NCBI GenBank assembly: GCA_023213315.1
Contig: JAKCPI010001560.1
Location: 62,001-126,000, forward strand
Source of the DNA: Euborellia annulipes
Taxonomy: Eukaryota > Arthropoda > Insecta > Dermaptera > Anisolabididae
Length of the DNA: 64,000 bases
Reading direction: 5' to 3'
Shown here piece by piece: positions 57,710-64,000 of this stretch (position 1 is its first letter; each line of letters starts with the position of its first letter). A program made the position numbers and the translations under genes. Below the pieces are notes generated by a model. It ran no database searches, had not been told where the DNA came from, and saw only the letters and a list, made by a program, of their open reading frames with translations.

Positions 57710-58123
57710 GGTGAGCGAGACGCTCGGGTGCTAATTTTGGGGTGCTAATTTTGGGAGATTCCAGCGGCCACAATTTTGAAGTAATCGACCTCAATTTTTT
57801 TTTAAATTAAAGCTATTTAAAATATCTACATATAGAAGCCCTTTTTTTGATTTTTGAAAAAATAAATTTTTTTTTTTTTTAGATTAATCGCATTAAATAA
57901 AAGATATTTTTAAAAAATTCGCTCTATATCTTGTAGATAATTAAATTAGTAATCATTCTGTTAAAAAATAATTAATTTTTTACCCTTAATTAAATAGCTA
58001 AAATATTTCAAATGAAATGGAATAAATCCCTTGTATCCCTATGGGAAAAACTAACGCCATCTCTTGCCGCCTAGAGTAACTCGGTACTAAATCGTGTTCT
58101 AACGGTTTTTCGAGACGCGCACT
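57710..58123. mobile_element. TTAA-flanked MITE, 414 bp (sister copy)
   Basis: Same family as 56608. It contains a duplicated GGTGCTAATTTTGGG near its left end and small indels. TTAA lies on both sides (57706-57709, 58124-58127). Confidence 0.8.
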
Positions 58124-58129
58124 TTAAAA

Positions 58130-59010
58130 AGAAATTATGTTCAAATAATAATAATAATAAATAAAACTAAATTTAAAAGAAAAAAAGCACATTCTTGGTC
58201 TTTGTGATATTGAAATTATTGATCTAAACTCGCCCATAGTTTTTGAGGCAAACTTCTCTTTTCTAATATGAATTTATCATTTATAATAAAATAGAGGGTT
58301 AAGATAAAGAACGTTTTTAAAAACAATCTAAAAAACTAAAAAATGCTTTTTAAATTGCTTTTTAAATTGTTTATATAAAAGAAATGGAAAATATTTTTCT
58401 TTGTTTATGCGTATAGAAAGGAAATAAAAATATTTCTCAAAGTAGAAATAAAAAAAAAATAAATAAAAGAAAAAGGATAAATACTTTAATCAGGTAAAAA
58501 AGAAAATATTTACAAAGAAATGAGAAAGAATGTAATCTACTGAGTATACTTTATATTTTTTTTTAAATATTTTTTTTTTTTTGAGGGGGGTAGGTAACTA
58601 ATACGTTGCCATTAAAAGAAAAAATTTTCTTAAGATAATAATATTTTTGCGAGATGAGTTTGTGTTTTATTGAGCATATTTCCGCCTCGACAGTTAGAGT
58701 ACAGTATTTTAAAATGAGATCTGGTAGAAAAAAATAATAATAACAACAAAGCTGGCTAGCTTTGGTAAGTCTCTAGAAAATTTCAAAACACTATGTGACA
58801 AAGAAAAAAAACACATCCGGAACTCTTAAATGTAAACAAAGGATAAATGAAAATTCTAGTGACGTCATTAGAGCTAATTCAATTAAAAAGAACAATTTTT
58901 TTATTCGAGTGAAACGAGCCGAAATGTAAATAGCCTCGTTAAGTGGGTGATACGGGTGGGCGTTCCAGCATCTTTTACTTCCTCTCAAATCGGCTCTCCT
59001 TCTCGCAAAC
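58130..59010. other. No gene seen
   Basis: AT-rich until a more balanced 60-bp stretch just before 59011. Confidence 0.4.
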
Positions 59011-59118
59011 ATGGAGTTGGATGAAAAAAAAAACGAATTAGATGAATATAACAAACAAAGAATAGTAGTTCTTGAAAAAGATTTGAGTTATGTCAATAAT
59101 ACTAATATTAAAAGTTAA
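59011..59118 (+). CDS. Possible micro-ORF, 35 codons
   Basis: Starts at an ATG preceded by CTTCTCGCAAAC. The translation MELDEKKNELDEYNKQR continues as an acidic/basic, coiled-coil-like segment ending NTNIKS. Short and unrecognised. It could be a first exon, since the 5' flank is less AT-rich, but no clear splice donor decides it. Confidence 0.15.
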   Translation: MELDEKKNELDEYNKQRIVVLEKDLSYVNNTNIKS

Positions 59119-59898
59119 TAAGAGAAAAATGAGTTTACACCAGAAAAGAAGAAAAAACTTTTTCTTATCTTTTGAAAGACATCATTTTGACAAACGAAAA
59201 TAAAAAAAAATTGTATTTTAGAAAGATATATTGATTATATTGAGTTTAACAATAGACCAGGAGTTTTTTGGAATCACACAAACATGATAAGTAATACCGT
59301 TTGCATTAAACAAATATTTTTATAAAAAATAAATAAAATAACGACTACCCAGAAGAACAAGCAAATCCTTATCAAACACAAATATAATTTTACAAATAAC
59401 ATAACTCAAAACAAGAAATAATAAATAAAAAAAATACAAAAATTAAAATGTATGCTAATTAACATGTTCATTCATTTTCATTAAAAGAGAAATAAAACCT
59501 AATTAAAAATTGAACAAAAGAAAAACACATGACCAAGAGCAAATAATACATACCCCCATATTCGCTTAAAACTGTTAACGGCAACTGATTAAATCCTTAA
59601 CAAGGATGCTATGACCTTACTCTGCCTCAGCTAAATATATTTATTCTCTCTCTAAGCAGGAATAGTTTCTTAACATTCAAGAATCTCTTACTAATAGAAT
59701 GTCCAAACAGGGAGAAAATTTCCCTAACAGCAGAGAGCTTCATCAAGGGTTGGTAGGTCGCTTTCTGTTCAGTGCAACCTCGGAGTAAGAGTTACCAGTA
59801 ATATAATTATGTTCCTACAAATATGTTAAATAAAATTTATTTTCAAATAATTTTTGTGGATAACCATTGTAAAGAGAATTTATCTATAATATCCTGAT
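59119..59898. other. No gene seen
   Basis: AT-rich; nothing recognised. Confidence 0.4.
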
Positions 59899-59906
59899 AT
59901 TATTGC

Positions 59907-60069
59907 CATGGGCGTAACTAGGGGGGCGTCCCCCAGAATGCTCCGCCCCCCCCCCCCCAGAAAGCTCCCTGCCCCAAGAAAAATTGAGAAAATATGGGGC
60001 TTTCCAGGCCCTCCGGAGGATAGCTGGTCCCATGGCCCCCCCAGCCAAATTCTCTAGTTACGCCACCTG
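59907..60069. mobile_element. hAT-like MITE, 163 bp, complete
   Basis: Ends CATGGGCGTAACTAG and CTAGTTACGCCACCTG. Perfect duplication ATTATTGC at 59899-59906 and 60070-60077. Confidence 0.9.
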
Positions 60070-60070
60070 A

Positions 60071-60229
60071 TTATTGCTCTATATTCGACTAGGACATGTT
60101 CTCCACGAAAAGAATCGAATCTGTGTCACCAGGTTTGACCACATCCACAATGATATCATCAAAAGTGGATTTGGAATTGCACCAATCACTGACAAGAATG
60201 ACGTCTTCGTTGATTTGGACATGTCGTAA
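60071..60229 (+). pseudogene. Possible exon or gene remnant, 52 codons to a stop
   Basis: A frame running from the MITE junction to TAA at 60227 with balanced codon use. The translation includes GHVLHEKNRICVTRF and DHIHNDIIKSGFGIAP. If the MITE and one duplication are removed, the frame stays open upstream to about 59868. The G+C-balanced DNA continues to ~60425. I do not recognise the protein. It may be an old exon, a decayed gene or a LINE-derived piece. Confidence 0.25.
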
Positions 60230-60429
60230 GCAGAGATAATAATGGAATAGCAAGGACGGGGTACTATATGGAACTCCTTGGATGACAACGAAGAGACCCT
60301 AAAACGACATGAAAGGAAATATATGATGATCGAGCTTGGCCTTCGGAAACAATGTTAGATAAGAGGGAGTAGAGAGAGAGTTAGACCTGCCGACCCCACA
60401 CCACGGGGCTAGGAAGGAATGCCCTCAGG

Positions 60430-61735
60430 TATTTAAAATAAGTATTTTTTTTAATATACATCTTCCTGGTGAAAAGATTGCTTAAATTTATAAATGATAT
60501 AAAGCACATTATCAAAACTTTATATGTTCATATTTAGTAATTCGTTTAAATATCAAATTTTATGTAATAAATATTCTAAGCAGCAGTCAGTCAGTCTTCA
60601 TTGCAAAAATTGGCTAAATATATTCTACGGATTACAAAACGTGCTCGCTCATTAAAATATCAAAATTATGCCATCCCAATACTTGCATTCTAGAAAGATA
60701 AATATGTATGTCATATAAAAGGCTCACATTTAGGCATAAAAATGTCGAGATTCTGAGGCCATCCAGGGGTGGCCCCGCTAATTTTGTTTTCTTATAAACA
60801 CTTTCTTACGCAGAGATACATTTTGACTTTTTAAATTAATAAATAAATTTAAAGTTCCGTGCCCTTCCGAGAACCATATTACCAAAACTAAATAGTAAGA
60901 TAAATATTGAAAACAAAATTTGGAACCTGAATTTTCTAATTTAATTAGCACAGAAGCTTTTAAATGTTTGATTATACAATACGCTTTATATACAAGTTTC
61001 GTTGATCAATTATTTCAGCCCTTATTTAGCTTGTTTTCTAGAACATCATATATATTCATGGGGTTGTTAACTGATGACCTGGGGTCAACAAAGATTTCTT
61101 CTTGGAAAAAGGTCATAAAATTAGGGAATTTTGATTGAAAAAATCTTACACACACAAATCTACGAAAAGTTGCCGACCCTTGCTTTCAATATTTTTTCAC
61201 GTGTAGGAATAAGGAGTAATAAAAATATTTGATTTCTCAATTAATTTACTTCTCGTGGGACATTTTTTATAGGAATTCTACAATGAGAACTAGTCTTGGT
61301 AATGCGTTTTTTTTGAGCCCCCATATTTAATGTTTTCCTTTCCCTTCATCGCCCATCAATTCTATTATCTAATTTATCTAATAAAGAGGATTATTTTGTG
61401 TATGTGGTGGGTTTATCGTAATAAGTTTAATGAATTGATTATTAATGATTTTTTTATTTAAAATAACATTTTTTACTATGAAATAATGAATATCAGCTAC
61501 TATTATCTCATATTTATCATAAATTCGTAGAATTGGGTTAAAATTATCCATTCATTAGTTTAAAAATGACATTTAATAGAAAATTCCACTAGTGAAATGG
61601 CTATTTCGGCTACCTATCATCTAGGAACCAAAATAAAATAGCGGAAAAATTTATAAAAGATTATAAATAATATACAATTATATGTGACGTTTGATTAATA
61701 TCAATTTTTCTTTAAATTTTTTTTTTTATTTATTT
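60430..61735. other. No gene seen
   Basis: AT-rich; a 72-codon frame at 60920 is unconvincing. Confidence 0.45.
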
Positions 61736-61739
61736 GTTT

Positions 61740-61910
61740 AAGGTCTTTTTCGGCAACGGAGGCCATTTAAACCCCATCTATATATTTTTTCAATTTATTG
61801 ATAGCCAATTAAATTAAAATAAATTGTCGCATGAGACGGGATGCAAACCCGCGACCCTTGGTACAGAAGGTCAGCTCGCTAACGCCGTTCAACAAGGCCC
61901 GAGGGCTTCT
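61740..61910 (-). mobile_element. SINE-2 copy
   Basis: Minus strand: tRNA-like head (B box GGGTTTGCATCCCGTC), core and the shared 3' segment. On the plus strand the tail side is preceded by T-rich sequence. Confidence 0.75.
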
Positions 61911-61914
61911 TTAA

Positions 61915-62622
61915 AATTAAAATATAAACAAAACAGTTCTTTTAAATTTATGTCTTATTTTTTTATATACTGTAGAAAGGATATCAACCATCTTTTGATT
62001 AAAAATAAAGAATGCTGTGAAAACCAAAAGAAAAGATATTTTTCACTTTATTCATCTTGACACATTTGGGATGATTTTTTGTTAAGGTTTAATAAGCATT
62101 CATAAATGAATAAAGTTATTAAAGTGGGGGAAAGTGGATAAAACTAGTTGAAAAATTTTAAAAGATCTATTATTAATTTGCTAACTTTCAATATCTCCGG
62201 AGTGAGTCAAATATAACTTTTGTTTACAAAGTTTGCTTTATATATGGAGGTATAAAACTATACTTGACTAACTAACGACACTCTAAGTTTGAGATCCTGT
62301 ATTTTTTAAGACTTTCCGATATTTTAAAACAAGTTAAACAACTTGATGGAATATTTTCCATTAAAAGATAGATTTTTACTCTTTTTTTTTTTTTTTAAAT
62401 AATAAGATAATTTATTTGCAAAGATTTATTTCGGTGGAAGGGAAGTGATTTTATGTTCACCCTTTTATTAAATTTTCCAATTTTATTTTGATTTTCAATT
62501 TAAATACAAAACTGTTTTGGTTGGTGATTTTAATAGTTTTTACAATTATGGGTAGAGATCATAATTTAATATATAAGAGCTGAATATGAGGGTTAAAACA
62601 CTGAATAATTATCAAATTGAAG
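61915..62622. other. No gene seen
   Basis: AT-rich flank of the LINE; nothing recognised. Confidence 0.45.
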
Positions 62623-64000
62623 TTTTTTTTTTTTTTTTTTTTTTTTTTATTTGGCCTTTGGCCTAAGCCATTTAGCCAGCTACAAAACAGAAAATTTTAT
62701 AATAATAAATAGATACAATATTAAACTTCACACATACATATAAAATTGTTCACAGTTTTAGACCAGTTGATATCAAAAATTCACTAAAAAGGTTTATCAA
62801 TCCTCTCTCACTTTCTAATAATACTAGTAGACTTTTAAAATTTATTGGTAGAACATTCATATCACTCAATAATAATAACAATCTTTCTGTCCACTCTACG
62901 TTCCTAGGGCATTCAAAAATAATATGGTCCATATCACCAACACTTGCACCGCATTCACAAGTTGGAGACTCCAATACACCGATCCTGCAAAGATGTGATG
63001 GCGTACAAGAGTGACCACACCTGAGCCTATTTAAAGTCGTTATTAGCCTCCTCGGTAACTTAATCCGGTAAAACCAAGGCTTAAAAGATACCTTTGGTTT
63101 TATATCGTAAAGATATCTTCCTTTAACTGATGTTGACCAACGAGACTGCCACCTCTTTTTACATTCTTCTTTTGCAAGAGGAACAATATCACTCCAAGGA
63201 ATTGTTAATAGCTCTTTTACACCATCATTTACAGCATCTTTTGCGGCTTCATCCGCCATCACATTTCCTCTTATATTTTCATGAGATGGTATCCAAACAA
63301 GGGTAACGATTTGCCCATATTCCTTTAATTCAAATATCAACCTCACTATATCCTTTAGAATAAAATTACTATTAAAAATATCAAAATTTTCCAGTGAGGT
63401 TATTACACTTAAAGAATCAGAACATATAACAGATTGATTAACTCTATGTTCTTTAATATACAACAGACATTTATATAAGGCATATGCTTCGGCTGTAAAT
63501 ATTGACGCTTGCTGAGGTAGTCTGAACTTTTCATTTATGTTAAGATTACAACAAACAAAAGCAAAAGCAGTTTCATTACCATATTTAGACCCATCTGTAT
63601 AAAAAATCCTAGCTCCGACATGATGTTTGTTAATATAATCATTGAAATGCTGTTGTTGATTACCCACGCCCTTTTTAAATGAAACCTTATCGATCTTTAT
63701 GGGAAATAATATGCTATTATAATCAAATTCAAAATCTTCTGCTACTATAGGAGTGATATGAATGCACTCCTTATATATCATTAGTTTGTTAAAAGTATTA
63801 ATCAATATAGATTTTTTAAAATTAGAATTCCTCAGTATACTATCCAGGTTATAGAGAGATGAAATCACTACATCTTCATCTTTAGAAAATCTCTTAAGAA
63901 TAAATTTATAACTCAAATATGCCCTCCTTAAGTCTAAGGGCAATTCTCCGGCTTCTGCCAGTATTGATACGGTAGGAGTTGACCTCATATATCCTAAGCA
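62623..64000 (-). mobile_element. Jockey-like LINE, 3' part
   Basis: A 26-base T run at 62623-62648 is the poly(A) tail on the minus strand, followed inward by a ~100-bp 3' UTR and the ORF2 C-terminal region. The element continues beyond the window. The ORF has no break here, so the insertion is fairly young. Confidence 0.85.
62750..64000 (-). CDS. LINE ORF2 C-terminal part: RNase H and zinc-finger-like end (partial)
   Basis: The frame is open to the window edge, so the ATG at 63988 is internal and numbering here is from that Met. The first 25 residues (MRSTPTVSILAEAGELPLDL) match the conserved segment that follows the reverse transcriptase thumb in Jockey-type LINEs. An RNase H domain follows at about 127-255: YTDGSK with D132, TAEAYAL with E167, SDSLSV with D191, and SHENIRGNVMADEA with H236 and D246, so all four catalytic acidic residues are present. 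A C-terminal CxC-x8-H-x4-C cluster (C344, C346, H355, C360) is the usual zinc-binding end. The RNase H removes RNA from the RNA/DNA hybrid during target-primed reverse transcription. The endonuclease and polymerase parts lie outside the window. Confidence 0.9.
   Translation of the reverse strand, partial: CLGYMRSTPTVSILAEAGELPLDLRRAYLSYKFILKRFSKDEDVVISSLYNLDSILRNSNFKKSILINTFNKLMIYKECIHITPIVAEDFEFDYNSILFPIKIDKVSFKKGVGNQQQHFNDYINKHHVGARIFYTDGSKYGNETAFAFVCCNLNINEKFRLPQQASIFTAEAYALYKCLLYIKEHRVNQSVICSDSLSVITSLENFDIFNSNFILKDIVRLIFELKEYGQIVTLVWIPSHENIRGNVMADEAAKDAVNDGVKELLTIPWSDIVPLAKEECKKRWQSRWSTSVKGRYLYDIKPKVSFKPWFYRIKLPRRLITTLNRLRCGHSCTPSHLCRIGVLESPTCECGASVGDMDHIIFECPRNVEWTERLLLLLSDMNVLPINFKSLLVLLESERGLINLFSEFLISTGLKL

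Noticed and set aside
63986..63988. ATG at 63988 as the start of a complete 412-residue protein
   Set aside because: The frame continues upstream to the window end, and the first residues match an internal conserved segment of LINE ORF2.

Overview
This window is AT-rich, gene-poor DNA from an animal nuclear genome, most likely an arthropod. I infer this from dense poly(A)/poly(T) runs, tRNA-headed SINEs, hAT/mariner/Harbinger/piggyBac-type MITEs, Helitron ends and one Jockey-like LINE that carries an RNase H domain. I find no convincing host gene. The only clear coding sequence is the 3' part of a LINE ORF2 on the minus strand at the right edge (62750 to the window end).

The most striking component is a set of palindromic elements (about 14-2530, 3429-3934, 4458-4659, 12385-12636, 22272-22607, 24150-24523, 36638-37352). 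Each carries, in one or both arms, a motif that reads CTGANGA-T-[hairpin of 3-6 bp]-GAAAC-GTC on one strand. This is the core layout of a hammerhead ribozyme. Solitary motifs lie at 13124, 50402 and 52590. Four of the palindromes have flanking direct repeats of 13-15 bp, and all four have an unpaired extension of about 25-37 nt on one side only. Inverted terminal units, a one-sided tail, variable target duplications and hammerheads are the signature of Penelope-like retroelements, so I read these as non-autonomous, Penelope-like palindromes. No reverse transcriptase of that class is present.

The second abundant component is a family of about 670-690 bp (named here HINE-like) with a hairpin at each end and an internal GTCT/CA microsatellite. 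Complete or nearly complete copies are at 11127, 28164, 29314 and 52694; diverged, interrupted or broken copies are at 4683, 9371, 27039, 31050, 34718, 36530, 40483, 42693, 46571, 51490 and 56215. Its architecture resembles Helentron-associated elements. True Helitron ends (5' TC, 3' hairpin plus CTAG, A|T insertion) are at 5225-6098, 6427-6557 and 7791-8337, with G+C-rich palindromic tandem repeats inside the first.

Cut-and-paste MITEs are numerous and often complete. hAT-like copies with 8-bp duplications are at 13208, 14032, 23739, 45608, 48471, 50991, 54110, 55324 and 59907. TA-flanked mariner-like copies are at 14462, 15226, 46593 and 51517. A TAA-flanked Harbinger-like copy is at 16719, and TTAA-flanked copies are at 56608 and 57710. 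Two related SINE families share a hairpin core and a 3' segment. Nesting is common: SINEs and mariner MITEs sit inside HINE-like copies, which gives a relative age order. The remaining stretches are AT-rich intergenic DNA in which I see no genes.
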